A DNA stretch of 44,533 nt from Frankia canadensis (GCF_900197875.1 NZ_FZMO01000246.1:1-44533); one strand, 5' to 3'. Positions 32,147 through 40,875 are shown, counted from the first letter of the stretch. Notes: generated by a model from the letters alone, not told the origin. Made by a program: numbers and translations.

Positions 32147-32289
32147 TCTGGACGCGATGGCCTCTCAGGCTGCCCTACCTGCCTGCGGCTGAGGCGACGG
32201 TCGGGCGTCTGGCTGGTCAGTCGATCGTCACGACGATCCGATGGGCCACTCGCCCCCGGGGCACCTGAGGCAGGGTGTGGCGTCCAGCC
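32147..32289. repeat. 143-bp inverted repeat, right copy, containing an MpaB 3' remnant
   Basis: This is the reverse complement of 26579-26721 with one mismatch. On the plus strand 32147-32268 encodes WTRWPLRLPYLPAAEATVGR to the end of the MpaB/DUF2236 protein, without the rest of the gene. Homology stops at 32147 exactly where the left copy stops. It is the 3' counterpart of the decayed 5' fragment at 26087. Confidence 0.9.
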
Positions 32290-32305
32290 GCCGGCGTCAG
32301 GTCGG

Positions 32306-32803
32306 CTACCGGCGTTCGAAGACCCAGGCGGCGGCGAGGGCGCCGCCGACGACCACGGTGACGAGCAGGATGCCGGCGAGCACGAAGACGCCGACCGTCT
32401 TGATCAGGGCGATCGCGATCGGCAGGCCGGCGGCCAGCAGGTACAGGCCGCGGGTACGCACGGGGGTGTTGACGACCGCGTAGACGCGGCGAGGCCCGGA
32501 GACGCGGGAGACGCTGAGCTCGTCGGACACCGACGGCATGAGCCGGATCGTGCTCCAGGTCAGCCCGACGAAGGCCAGGGTGAGCACGAGGGCGTAGAGG
32601 AAGCCGATGCCGTGCCCGAACGCGTCGAACGACGCGCCAGCCGCGATCACCGTGATGACGAAGGGGATGTACCACGCCGTGGTACGGTCCTGCCGCGCCT
32701 GACCGGCGAGGCGGCGGGCCTGGGCGAGGCGATCGCCGCGCCGCCCCCGACCGCCCCGACCGCCCTGGCCGGGATCCGCCGATGCGCCGTAGTAGTTCGC
32801 CAT
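32306..32803 (-). CDS. Small integral membrane protein of unknown function
   Basis: This is a 165-residue protein. The first ~42 residues are cytosolic-type, Gly/Arg-rich (GGRGGRGRRGDRLAQARRLAG). Four hydrophobic segments follow at about 44-62 (AWYIPFVITVIAAGASF), 67-88, 120-136 (LYLLAAGLPIAIALI) and 138-160. I do not recognise the family. The ATG start has GGAGGGAGT about 7 bases upstream. It lies just outside the inverted repeat, so it is probably native DNA at the island edge. Its stop is 17 bases from the repeat. Confidence 0.7.
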   Translation of the reverse strand: MANYYGASADPGQGGRGGRGRRGDRLAQARRLAGQARQDRTTAWYIPFVITVIAAGASFDAFGHGIGFLYALVLTLAFVGLTWSTIRLMPSVSDELSVSRVSGPRRVYAVVNTPVRTRGLYLLAAGLPIAIALIKTVGVFVLAGILLVTVVVGGALAAAWVFERR

Positions 32804-32973
32804 GGCCGTCCGACTCCCTCCGCGGGGCTGCCGGCCGGATCCGCACCGCGCGGTGTGAGGCCACGGCAGCCCGCCTCATTGTCCTCCCGCGCGGGCGCCC
32901 TGCGGGGACATTCCGGGGTGGACACCACTGTCAGGCCGAGGACATGTCGGATCAGCGGGTTAGCGTGGCCGGC

Positions 32974-33294
32974 ATGTGTCGAAACATCACCGAACTGCGT
33001 GGGCTCGAACCGCCGGCGACGGATACGGAGATCGAGGCCGCGGCCCGTCAGTTCGTCCGCAAGGTCAGTGGGGTGCGCCGCCCGTCTGCCACCGTGGACG
33101 ACGCCGTCGAGGCGGCGGTCGCCGAGGTCACCGCCTCGGTGCACCGCCTGCTCGCGGCGCTGCCCGCCCGCCGCCAGCCGCCGGCGACGCTGCCGCCGCT
33201 GCGCCGCCCGGAGGTCCAGGCCCGCCTGCGCGGCACCACCGGCGGTGGCCGGCTTCCTGACCGAACCGGCTTCCTGACCGAGCCGGCTTCCTGA
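32974..33294 (+). CDS. DUF2277 protein with a repeat-altered C-terminus
   Basis: This 106-residue protein matches DUF2277 over its first ~85 residues: MCRNITELRGLEPPATDTEI, then AARQFVRKVSGVRRPS and EAAVAEVTASVHRLLAAL. The function of the family is unknown. ATG 32974 follows a TAGCGT -10-like box (32961-32966) by 7 bases, suggesting a leaderless transcript. The last ~15 codons are read from a 17-bp tandem repeat (33249-33316), so the usual end of the protein has been replaced by RLPDRTGFLTEPAS. Confidence 0.8.
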   Translation: MCRNITELRGLEPPATDTEIEAAARQFVRKVSGVRRPSATVDDAVEAAVAEVTASVHRLLAALPARRQPPATLPPLRRPEVQARLRGTTGGGRLPDRTGFLTEPAS

Positions 33295-33316
33295 CCGAGC
33301 CGGCTTCCTGACCGAA
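33249..33316. repeat. 17-bp tandem repeat, four copies
   Basis: Units of CCGGCTTCCTGACCGAR start at 33249, 33266, 33283 and 33300, followed by a partial CCGGCT. Units differ only at the last base (A,G,G,A). The period is not a multiple of three, so each unit changes the reading frame and copy-number change would alter the end of the DUF2277 protein. Beyond it, to about 33430, the DNA has loose GGCTCCCG repeats and no gene. Confidence 0.9.
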
Positions 33317-33432
33317 CCGGCTCACTGCGTGGGGCGGCTCCCGAAGCGGGCTGCCTGCGACGCCAGACGGCTCCCGGCAAGGGACGGCTCCCGGCGTCGG
33401 AGGGAGGCTCCCGAGGGACGGGTGGGTTGCGG

Positions 33433-33615
33433 TCAGCGGCGGTCAACGTCGGCGCGGGAGCGGCGCCGACGGTTGCCCGAGTCGACGAGCCGGTCCGGCT
33501 GTCGACCGGCGATCGCGTCGGCCCGGTCGGCCTCGACGCTGTCGGCGATCAGCTCCCGGGTCCGGTTCTGCTCCTGGTTGTCGAGGCCGTGCAACAAGCT
33601 GTCGAACACGCTCAC
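33433..33615 (-). CDS. Possible small basic/acidic hypothetical protein (60 aa)
   Basis: From GTG 33615 the frame reads MSVFDSLLHGLDNQEQNRTR and ends in an Arg-rich tail (SGNRRRRSRADVDRR). A GGAG 7 or 8 bases upstream supports the start. A helical N-terminus plus a charged tail looks protein-like, but no family is recognised and the opposite strand also has an open frame here. Transcribed away from the EAL gene. Confidence 0.42.
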   Translation of the reverse strand: MSVFDSLLHGLDNQEQNRTRELIADSVEADRADAIAGRQPDRLVDSGNRRRRSRADVDRR

Positions 33616-33833
33616 CTGGTCACTCCAGCCGGTAGCTCCGCGGCGTCGTCTGCCCTTGTAGAATCCCTTCCCCCTCTCGCCCCCATAAAGCACGCCATCT
33701 CGCCGAATCTCGCCTCTCGACCGGTATTCACCCCTCTGACCTGCAGTGATATCCGACCTGGACGCCAAGAACGACCGCGTCCACGAGTGTCCGCAGGCCC
33801 AGATACGGGAACACTGCGCGACGAGGTGATGGG

Positions 33834-35048
33834 ATGACGGTGACGACACCCCTGCTGGGCCCGCCGACCGACGTCCCGACCCCGTCGCCAGCGGTCGTGG
33901 AGCTGCTCGGCTTCCTGCGCGGTCATCTGGACCAGGATCTCGCCTGGCTCGGCCGGCTCGAGTCCGACCGACTCGTGATGCAGGTGCTGGTCGGGGACGC
34001 GACGTCGTTCCACCTGCGGCTGGGTTCGACGGTGCTGCGCGACACGAGCATCTACACCCGGGTGCTCGCCGGCGCGCTGCCCCAGCTGATCCCGGACACC
34101 ACCGCGAATCCCCACACCTCGACGCTCCCGATGGTGCGGGAACTGCGCATCGGCTGCTACGCCACCGTCCCCGTGTTCGACGGCGAGAACCAGCTCTACG
34201 GTCTGCTCGGCTGCCTGTCCCACCGGCCCCACCCCGACCTGCGCGACCGCGACGGGCGGTTCCTGGCGATGATGGCGGAGATCCTGCGGGACTCGGTGAC
34301 GGACCTGCACCGGATGTGGCAGGTACGCAGCCAGGTGTGGCACGAGGTCAGCCAGGTCATCGACCGCGGCGGGCCGGACCTGGTCTTCCAGCCGGTGTTC
34401 GACCTGGCCCGGGGCCGGATCGTCGGGGTGGAGGCGCTGTCGCGCTTCCCCGGCGGGGAGCGCGACACCACCCAGTGGTTCGCCGCGGCCGCCGCGGTGG
34501 GGCTGACCGTGGAGCTGGAGCTCGCCGCGATCCATCGGGCGCTGGCCGCCCTGCCCCGCATCCGGCCGCCGAGGCGCCTCGCGGTGAACGCCTCGGCGAC
34601 AACGCTGTCGACCGGTCTCGTCGGCGCGCTCGCCGGCTCCGACGCGCGGCGACTCCTCGTCGAGATCACCGAGCACGAGCGGATCGACGACGCGGCCACC
34701 GTCCTGCGCCAGCTCGACGAGCTCCGCAGGCTGGGCGTCCAGTTCGCCGCGGACGACGTCGGCGCCGGCTATGCCGGGCTGGAACGTCTCGTGCAGCTAC
34801 GTCCGGAAGTCATCAAGATGGACTGCGGGCTCACCCGGGGCATCGAGGCCGACCCGGCGCGCCGGGCGGTCGCGGCCGCGCTCGTACACGTCGCTGACTA
34901 CATCGGCAGTGACGTCGTCGCCGAAGGGATCGAAACCGCCGGCGCGCTGCGCGCCGCCCAGGAGGCCGGCATCCGCTACGGGCAGGGCGTCCTACTCGCC
35001 CCGCCGTCCGCGACGCTGCCGGCGGCCGTCACCGCGTGCGGGTCGTGA
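33834..35048 (+). CDS. GAF-EAL cyclic-di-GMP phosphodiesterase
   Basis: This is a 404-residue soluble protein. A GAF-like sensory domain (about residues 25-165) precedes an EAL domain (about 180-395). All main catalytic features are present: VGVEALSRF (the EAL signature), AVNAS, EITEHE, ADDVGAGYAGL (the Asp pair), IKMD (Lys) and AEGIE. It should linearise c-di-GMP to pGpG in response to a signal bound by the GAF domain. GAGGTG 6 bases before ATG 33834 supports the start. The 3' end overlaps the converging MMPL gene by 57 bases. Confidence 0.9.
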   Translation: MTVTTPLLGPPTDVPTPSPAVVELLGFLRGHLDQDLAWLGRLESDRLVMQVLVGDATSFHLRLGSTVLRDTSIYTRVLAGALPQLIPDTTANPHTSTLPMVRELRIGCYATVPVFDGENQLYGLLGCLSHRPHPDLRDRDGRFLAMMAEILRDSVTDLHRMWQVRSQVWHEVSQVIDRGGPDLVFQPVFDLARGRIVGVEALSRFPGGERDTTQWFAAAAAVGLTVELELAAIHRALAALPRIRPPRRLAVNASATTLSTGLVGALAGSDARRLLVEITEHERIDDAATVLRQLDELRRLGVQFAADDVGAGYAGLERLVQLRPEVIKMDCGLTRGIEADPARRAVAAALVHVADYIGSDVVAEGIETAGALRAAQEAGIRYGQGVLLAPPSATLPAAVTACGS

Positions 35049-37820
35049 ACGGGGCTCGGCCGCCCACATGCCCTCCTCGTCCGCCCAGCTGGCGTCGTCG
35101 CCCGCGGCGGTGATCCAGGCCCGCTCGCGTTCCGTCCGGGCTGGCCGGCTGGTCCCCCCGACGCCGCCGAGCCGGCCCGGGCGCTCGTCGTGACCGGTCC
35201 TGGCCCGGCGGGCGGCGCGGCCTCGCCGCGGTGGGTCGACCACCGCCCGCGAGCTGCCCGGATCCGTCTCGCCGCGGGCGGCGCGCCGGCTGTGCCGGCC
35301 GCCGGCCGTCAACAGCCCGTCCGCGGCGTCGACGCCGTCGCCCGCCGCGAGCGCACTGTCCGGTATCGCGGAGTGAGCGCCGGACCGCCCGCGCCGCGTG
35401 AGCATGCCGGCGGCGGGCGGGCCGGTCCCGGCCGCCGCGCGGCCGCCCGCCGAGCTGGCGACGAACAGCGGCGCGCTCCTCGCACCGTCTGTCGCCGCGC
35501 CGGGACGCGACGCCTGCGCCCGCGGCCGAGCCCCGCGCCTGCTCGTACGGGGCACGGCGATGGTGGCCCGATCGGCGGAGTCGCCAGCGCCGGCGACAGC
35601 AGCGGACCCGGCGGCGGCGGACCCGGCGGCCGCCGTCGAGGCGTTCACCGGTAACGCCCCGGCGCGGCTGCGGCCACGGCCGCGGCCCCGCGCCGACGAA
35701 CCGCCGGCGACGGAGCGTCGCGGCTGGTCCAACCGGACGAGGTGGACGAGGGCCGGCAGCAGCACCACCCGCACGACGACGGCGTCGAGCACCACGCCGA
35801 CCGACAGCCCCACCCCGAGCAGTTTCATGATCCGGACCTGCTGGGTCGTGAGGGCCACGAACACGGCGACCATCATCATGCTGACACTGAAGACGATGTG
35901 GCTGACCTCGGCGTGCCGGCTGCTGATCGCCCGCAACGGGTCCGGCGCGTCGTCCAGCCCGCGCAGCCGGCTGAGCAGGGTCAGGTGCATGCCGATCGCC
36001 AGCCCGAACACGATGATCATGATGAGGCCGAGGATGAACGGTTCGATCGGCCCCGGCTCGATGCCGAGATGCCCCAGTCCGCGGCCGTCGCCGAACACCT
36101 TCGTGAGCACGCCCAGGGTCGCGGCGAGCGCCAGCAGGCTGGACGCCATCACGGCGATGCTGTGGCGCGGCGAGCGCAGGGCGATCAGCACGGCGAGGCC
36201 GAGCACGCCCAGTTCGAGGGCGAGGAAGGCGGGCAGGACCCGGGCGAAGCGGCTGGACATGTCGTCGAACAGTGGGGTCTGCCCGCCGATGTCGACCTTC
36301 AGCGCGGTGCCGGCGGTCGCCGCGGGCACCGTCTCGGTGCGCAGCCGGTGCACCAGCTGGCTCACCGCCCCCGAGCGGGGCTCATCGGTGGCCATCACCT
36401 GGATCAGGGCGCGGCCGTTGCGGTCGTTGCGCAGGACGAGGAAGGCGCGGGTGACGCCGTCGGCGGTGTCCAGCGCGTTGACCAGGCGCGGCACGGCGGC
36501 GGCCTGGGCGGGCGTCATGCCCGACACGGCGGCGATGAGCGGGCCGTTGAGACCGGGGAAGAACCCCTTGCTGATGAGGTCGTAGGCGCGCCGGGTGGTG
36601 GTGGACGTCGGGTCGACGCCGTTGTCGCTGCCGCCCAGGCGCAGCCCGGCGACCGGCAGCGCGAGCACCACCAGCAGCAGCACCGCCGCGCCGGCGAACA
36701 CCTGTGGCCGGCGACCGATCAGGCGGGCCCACCAGGAGCGCAGGCCGGGCCGCACGGGCAGGCCGGTGCCGGTGGCACGCAGCTGGGTGCGCTCGGCCCA
36801 CACCAGCAGGCCGCGCCCGGCGACGCTGACCGCCGCCGGCAGCAGGGTGGCGACGACGAGGAGGCTGACAGCGGCGGCGGCGAAGCCGGCGAGGGCCAGG
36901 CCGTCGAACACGTTGAGCCGCAGCAGGCTGGTGCCGAGCATGACGACGGCGAGCCCCGCGCTGCCGATGAGCGTCGCGCGGCCGGGGTGGCGCATCGCGG
37001 CGCGGGCCGCGTCGACCGGGGCGAGACCGGTGCGCAGCCCGCACTGGACGCGGTTGACCACCACGACGGCGGAGCCGAGGCTGAGGCCGAACGCGAGCAC
37101 GACCGCGACCAGCGGTGCGAGCGGCGTGACGGTCGCCCGGTGCGAGAGCAGCGACACCGCGGACAGGCTCAGCACGGCGGTCACGACGGCGGGAACGGCG
37201 CAGACGGCCACCGCCGCCGGCGAGCGCATCGTCAGGCACAGGATGAGCAGGGCGACCGCGGCCGCGATGAGGATCGGCCAGGGCGAGATCGCGCTCTGCA
37301 CGATCATGGTGGTGCCCGGCCCGGACGCCTCGACCTGCAGGTCGGGGCCGTCGTAGGAGCGCACCGCGGTGATCATCCCGCGGACGGCGGTGAGGTCGGG
37401 GGTGGTCGGCGAGCCCTTCATGATGACCGAGATCAGCGCGGTGCTGCCGTCCGCGCTGATCGGCGAGCCGCCGATCGGGATGGCGCCGGCCGGTCCGTAG
37501 GGGTCGAGCGCGCCGCTGACGCCGGGCAGTCTGCCGACCTGCGCGATCATGGTCGCGACCCGGGCTCGGACCTCGGGCGCGCGGACGTCGCCCTGGCGCG
37601 CCCGCACGACGATGGTCTCCTGGTCGGGCAGGGTTCCGGACGGCAGGACCGTCGCGGCCAGGTCCATCGCCCGTTGCGACTCGGCGCCGGCGACCCCGAG
37701 ATCCTGGCTGAACCGGGCGCCGCCCTGCTGGGCCACCGCCGCACCGGCGACCAGCGCCACCAGCCACACCGCGACGACCAGCCATCGGTACCGCTGGCAC
37801 CAGCGGACCAGAAGCGCCAC
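34992..37820 (-). CDS. MMPL/RND-family membrane transporter with long disordered tail
   Basis: This is a 942-residue transporter. TM1 is at about residues 11-30 (YRWLVVAVWLVALVAGAAVA). The two MMPL halves are each an extracytoplasmic domain followed by a bundle of helices (about 175-360 and 510-700). Characteristic segments are AVALLILCLTMRSPAAVAV and VFGLAIGMHLTLLSRLRG, with the DAVVVRVVLLPAL end. Proteins of this family export lipids or other hydrophobic molecules using the proton gradient. The final ~240 residues are Ala/Arg/Gly-rich and lack structure. They run into the converging EAL gene and may reflect a frameshift after residue ~705. GTG 37820 has GAGGAG 5 bases upstream; an upstream extension to 38216 is non-coding. 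Confidence 0.85.
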   Translation of the reverse strand: MALLVRWCQRYRWLVVAVWLVALVAGAAVAQQGGARFSQDLGVAGAESQRAMDLAATVLPSGTLPDQETIVVRARQGDVRAPEVRARVATMIAQVGRLPGVSGALDPYGPAGAIPIGGSPISADGSTALISVIMKGSPTTPDLTAVRGMITAVRSYDGPDLQVEASGPGTTMIVQSAISPWPILIAAAVALLILCLTMRSPAAVAVCAVPAVVTAVLSLSAVSLLSHRATVTPLAPLVAVVLAFGLSLGSAVVVVNRVQCGLRTGLAPVDAARAAMRHPGRATLIGSAGLAVVMLGTSLLRLNVFDGLALAGFAAAAVSLLVVATLLPAAVSVAGRGLLVWAERTQLRATGTGLPVRPGLRSWWARLIGRRPQVFAGAAVLLLVVLALPVAGLRLGGSDNGVDPTSTTTRRAYDLISKGFFPGLNGPLIAAVSGMTPAQAAAVPRLVNALDTADGVTRAFLVLRNDRNGRALIQVMATDEPRSGAVSQLVHRLRTETVPAATAGTALKVDIGGQTPLFDDMSSRFARVLPAFLALELGVLGLAVLIALRSPRHSIAVMASSLLALAATLGVLTKVFGDGRGLGHLGIEPGPIEPFILGLIMIIVFGLAIGMHLTLLSRLRGLDDAPDPLRAISSRHAEVSHIVFSVSMMMVAVFVALTTQQVRIMKLLGVGLSVGVVLDAVVVRVVLLPALVHLVRLDQPRRSVAGGSSARGRGRGRSRAGALPVNASTAAAGSAAAGSAAVAGAGDSADRATIAVPRTSRRGARPRAQASRPGAATDGARSAPLFVASSAGGRAAAGTGPPAAGMLTRRGRSGAHSAIPDSALAAGDGVDAADGLLTAGGRHSRRAARGETDPGSSRAVVDPPRRGRAARRARTGHDERPGRLGGVGGTSRPARTERERAWITAAGDDASWADEEGMWAAEPRSRPARGDGRRQRRGRRGE

Positions 37821-38242
37821 GGGGTCTCCTCGACAAGGCTTGTATACGGCCTTTAGGTGGATTGTCGGTTTCCAGATGCGATCAATCTGGCTCACGGACC
37901 GGGGAGCCGTCAACGCGACGTCGCACCGACCGTGCACGAACAGGCACCGTGGTGGTGGGGTACACCACGAGTGCGAGGGCACTAGGGCCGATCGGCGAAA
38001 CGGCTGGCGACGTGGGGTTCGGGGCGCCGGGCCGGCAGGGTGGGACCACCATCGCGCGCGCCGGGTCCGGCGGATGGCCGCAGGTTGCCAGCCGCGCATG
38101 TCCGCCCCGCCCGGGCGTGGCGCGATGGTGATTAGTTGCCATTTCATAGGCCAAAGTACTTTTTCTGGATTTTTTATCAACGAAGCAGCAACGGAGATGT
38201 GACGATCGGCGAACATCCCTCCCCCGGCCCACCGGCCTGGTC
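37821..38242. other. Divergent MMPL/P450 intergenic region, no gene seen
   Basis: About 420 bases separate the two divergent genes. Most is GC-rich and featureless. 38131-38190 is strikingly AT-rich (CTTTTTCTGGATTTTTTATC), unlike the rest of the window, and probably holds the P450 promoter or a regulator site. No open frame here shows family features. Confidence 0.4.
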
Positions 38243-38263
38243 ATGAAAGGACGTCCGATCTCG

Positions 38264-39562
38264 ATGTCGGTCACCGAAACCGTGCAGAACGATCAGGACA
38301 TTCCGGTCTTCCCGTTCCCGGACACGTTCTCGCCGCGGCAGTCCGGGCAGCTGGCGGACCTCGCCCGGCAGGCCCCGGCGACACGGGTCCGCTTCGGCCC
38401 CGGCCAGCTCCCCATCTGGCTGATCCTGCGCTACGCCCCGGCCCGGGCGATGCTCGCCGACCCGCGGTTCTCCCGCACGCGCACCCTCGAGTTCAACCCG
38501 CCGCTGACAGCCGGGCAGATCCCCGACCCGAACTCGCTGCTGTGGATGGACCCGCCCGACCACACCCGCCTGCGCCGTCTGGTCAACGCCGGGTTCGCGC
38601 ACCGCCGCATCGAACGGATGCGCCCCTGGATCGCCGCGACGGCGCGCGCCCGCATCGACGCGATGCTCACCGCCGGCGCCCCCGGCGACCTGCGCGGCCT
38701 CGCCTTCCACCTGCCGATCGAGGTCATCTGCCAGCTGCTCGGCGTGCCCGACCTCGACCGGGAGAAGGTGCGGACCTGGAGCGAGTCGCTGTTCCGCTTC
38801 CACCTCGACCCGAAGGCCGCCGCCGCCGGCCTCGGCGCGCTCTACGGCTACATGGGCGAACTCGTCCGCTCCCGGCGCGCCGCCGGCGCCGGCCCGTCCA
38901 CCGGTGCCAGCGCCCGGACTGACGGCGGCGAGCAGCAGCCGGCGGACGCGCCGCGGGGGCTGCTCGACGTCGTCATCGCCGCCTACGACGAGGAGGAGGC
39001 CGCCGGCGGGGCGAGCGGCGCGCGGCTGAGTGAGGCGGAGCTGCACTCACTGGCGATGACCCTGCTCATCGGCGGTTTCGAGACCACCGGCGGCGTGATC
39101 AGCAACGTGCTGACAACGCTGCTGTCCGACCGGTCCCGGTGGGAGTCGCTGATCGCGCTGGACGCCGACGGCCTGCCGAACGCCGTCGAGGAGCTGCTGC
39201 GCTACCACCCGCTGTCGATGACGTTCCCGCGGGTGGCGACCGAGGACGTCGACCTCGGCGGCTTCGTCGTGCGCGCCGGCGAGGTCGCGGTCGTGCCGCT
39301 GGCGGCGATGAGCCGTGACCCCGACGTCTTCCCCGACCCCGACCGCATCGACCTGACCCGCGAGCCCGTCCCGAACCTCACCTTCGGCCACGGCCCACAC
39401 CACTGCATCGGCGCGCACCTGGCTCGCGTCGAGCTGACCGAGGTGCTCACCGCCCTGATCGAGAAGACCCCCGGCCTGCGCCTCACCGTCCCCGCCAAGG
39501 ATCTGCGCTACGAGCTCAAGGCGCCCATCGGCCGCCCGGAGACCATCCCCGTCACCTGGTAG
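38264..39562 (+). CDS. Cytochrome P450 (soluble, actinobacterial type)
   Basis: This 432-residue P450 has all canonical motifs: C-helix WMDPPDHTRLRR, I-helix LLIGGFETTGG (acid-alcohol pair Glu-Thr), ExxR as EELLR and haem loop FGHGPHHCIG with Cys381. Layout resembles CYP105/107-like enzymes used in natural-product tailoring or xenobiotic hydroxylation. AAAGGA at 38246-38251 is 12 bases from ATG 38264; ATG 38243 is in frame but lacks a ribosome-binding site. An Ala/Ser-rich insertion (about residues 207-235) is unusual. It converges on the LLM-ABC operon across a strong terminator and has no ferredoxin neighbour. Confidence 0.9.
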   Translation: MSVTETVQNDQDIPVFPFPDTFSPRQSGQLADLARQAPATRVRFGPGQLPIWLILRYAPARAMLADPRFSRTRTLEFNPPLTAGQIPDPNSLLWMDPPDHTRLRRLVNAGFAHRRIERMRPWIAATARARIDAMLTAGAPGDLRGLAFHLPIEVICQLLGVPDLDREKVRTWSESLFRFHLDPKAAAAGLGALYGYMGELVRSRRAAGAGPSTGASARTDGGEQQPADAPRGLLDVVIAAYDEEEAAGGASGARLSEAELHSLAMTLLIGGFETTGGVISNVLTTLLSDRSRWESLIALDADGLPNAVEELLRYHPLSMTFPRVATEDVDLGGFVVRAGEVAVVPLAAMSRDPDVFPDPDRIDLTREPVPNLTFGHGPHHCIGAHLARVELTEVLTALIEKTPGLRLTVPAKDLRYELKAPIGRPETIPVTW

Positions 39563-39579
39563 TCGCCGCCGCGCCACTG

Positions 39580-39624
39580 CGGATGCGGCGCGGGCGCGGG
39601 CCGTCGACGCCCGCGCCGCATCCG
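39580..39624. terminator. Bidirectional terminator with 17-bp perfect stem
   Basis: CGGATGCGGCGCGGGCG (39580-39596) pairs perfectly with 39608-39624 around an 11-base loop. It lies between the convergent P450 (ending 39562) and LLM (ending 39718) genes and would stop transcription from both sides. Confidence 0.85.
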
Positions 39625-39717
39625 ACCCGGCGGCACCGTCCCGGCCTCGGTCCTCCCGCGAGCCCGACCTCGCCTACACGGCGCTGACCTGGACCTGCTG
39701 CCGGCCGCGACGGCCCG

Positions 39718-40875
39718 TCATGACCGGCTGACGGCCGCCGTGTCGATGTCAGGCGTCCAGCCGAGGTGGGGGGCGACGGTGGTGGCGATGTCCTCCAACA
39801 GGCGCAGGTTCTCCCGCAGGCCGAACGCCGGGGGCAGGAAGGCGATGAACTCGTCGCCGAGCGGGACGCTCGGATCGGCGAGCAGGTCCTCGACGACGGC
39901 GGCGGGGCTGCCGTGGTGGACCGGACTCATCGTGAACTGGACGGGCGGCGGCCCCGCGACCGGCGCCAGCGCCCCCTGCGGTCGGGAGGCCGCCGGGCCC
40001 TGGGTCCGGCGCTGCTCGTCATAGGCGGCGTACACGCGGGCGAGTTCGGGCGAGGTCGCCGGCAGCACCGAGCGGGCGACCGCGACGGCCGACGGCGCCG
40101 TCCCGGTGTAGGCGGCGCGGTAGGCGTCGATGGCGCGGGCGAGTTCGGCGCCGTAGTCGTCGATCTGCCCGCTGAGGATCGTGCTCAGCAGCAGGCGCAG
40201 GCCGAGACGCCCGACCCGCTGCGCCGAGGCCACGGAGCCGCCGCCGTACCAGATCCGTCCCGGCAGCGTGGGGCTGGTCGGCCGGACGGAGAGCTCGGTG
40301 CCCGCGGGCAGCAGGCCGGCGGGGTCGGTGATCGTGCCGATGGTCTCGCCCCGTACACCGCGCAGGAACGCGGCAAGCCTGCTCAGCGACTGCTCGCGGC
40401 CGTCGTTCGGTTCCTGTCCGAACAGCGCGTCAAACCCGCCCTGGCCGGTACCGAGGCCGAGCTGGAGACGGCCGCCGCTGAGCAGGTCGGCGGTGCCGGC
40501 CGCCTCGGCCAGCAGCACCGGGTCCTCGTAACGGACGCCGATGATGGCGGTGCCGAGCCCGATGCGTGCGGTGTGCTGGGCGACGGCGGCATGGAAGACC
40601 ATCGGTGCGGCCAGGTAGTTGTCGAAGTGACGCTGGTAGACCCAGCCGGTGTCGTAGCCGAGCTGTTCGGCGACGCGGAACAGCTCGATGCCGTCGCGCA
40701 GCGCCTCGGCGGCGCGCCCGCTGGGAAAGGAGATGCGGGCGTTGAACCCGAGCCGCAGCCGGCGTCCCGGCGTCGCCGGCACCGACAGGCTGGGTGACGG
40801 CGACGGGCTGGGTGATGCCGACGGGCTCGGGGCGGCGGCCGCCGCGGTGGTCACGGAGGCTGCGGACGTCGTCAT
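39718..40875 (-). CDS. LLM-class flavin-dependent oxidoreductase linked to ABC exporters
   Basis: This is a 385-residue luciferase-like TIM-barrel enzyme. An N-terminal Ser/Pro/Ala low-complexity stretch (about residues 4-34) precedes the catalytic domain. That domain begins RLRLGFNARISF and contains WVYQRHFDNYLAAP, LAEAAGTADLLSGGRLQLGL and GGFDALFGQEPNDGREQS. Cofactor is reduced FMN or F420; substrate unknown. AAGGAG lies 6 bases before ATG 40875, and the start overlaps the upstream ABC gene's stop (ATGA), so the two are translationally coupled. The coupling with an exporter pair suggests it modifies, or protects against, the exported compound. Confidence 0.87.
   Translation of the reverse strand: MTTSAASVTTAAAAAPSPSASPSPSPSPSLSVPATPGRRLRLGFNARISFPSGRAAEALRDGIELFRVAEQLGYDTGWVYQRHFDNYLAAPMVFHAAVAQHTARIGLGTAIIGVRYEDPVLLAEAAGTADLLSGGRLQLGLGTGQGGFDALFGQEPNDGREQSLSRLAAFLRGVRGETIGTITDPAGLLPAGTELSVRPTSPTLPGRIWYGGGSVASAQRVGRLGLRLLLSTILSGQIDDYGAELARAIDAYRAAYTGTAPSAVAVARSVLPATSPELARVYAAYDEQRRTQGPAASRPQGALAPVAGPPPVQFTMSPVHHGSPAAVVEDLLADPSVPLGDEFIAFLPPAFGLRENLRLLEDIATTVAPHLGWTPDIDTAAVSRS

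Noticed and set aside
31990-32268. A 92-codon plus-strand frame at the right end of the island
   Set aside because: It fuses unrelated sequence to the MpaB 3' remnant and has no ribosome-binding site. Best read as a chance chimera.
33427-33837. A 136-codon plus-strand frame before the EAL gene
   Set aside because: No start signal or domain; composition fits non-coding GC-rich DNA opposite a more plausible small minus-strand frame.
35742-37856. A 704-codon open frame on the plus strand opposite the MMPL gene
   Set aside because: It is rich in Gln, His, Gly and Arg with no family features and mirrors the third-position GC bias of the real minus-strand gene.
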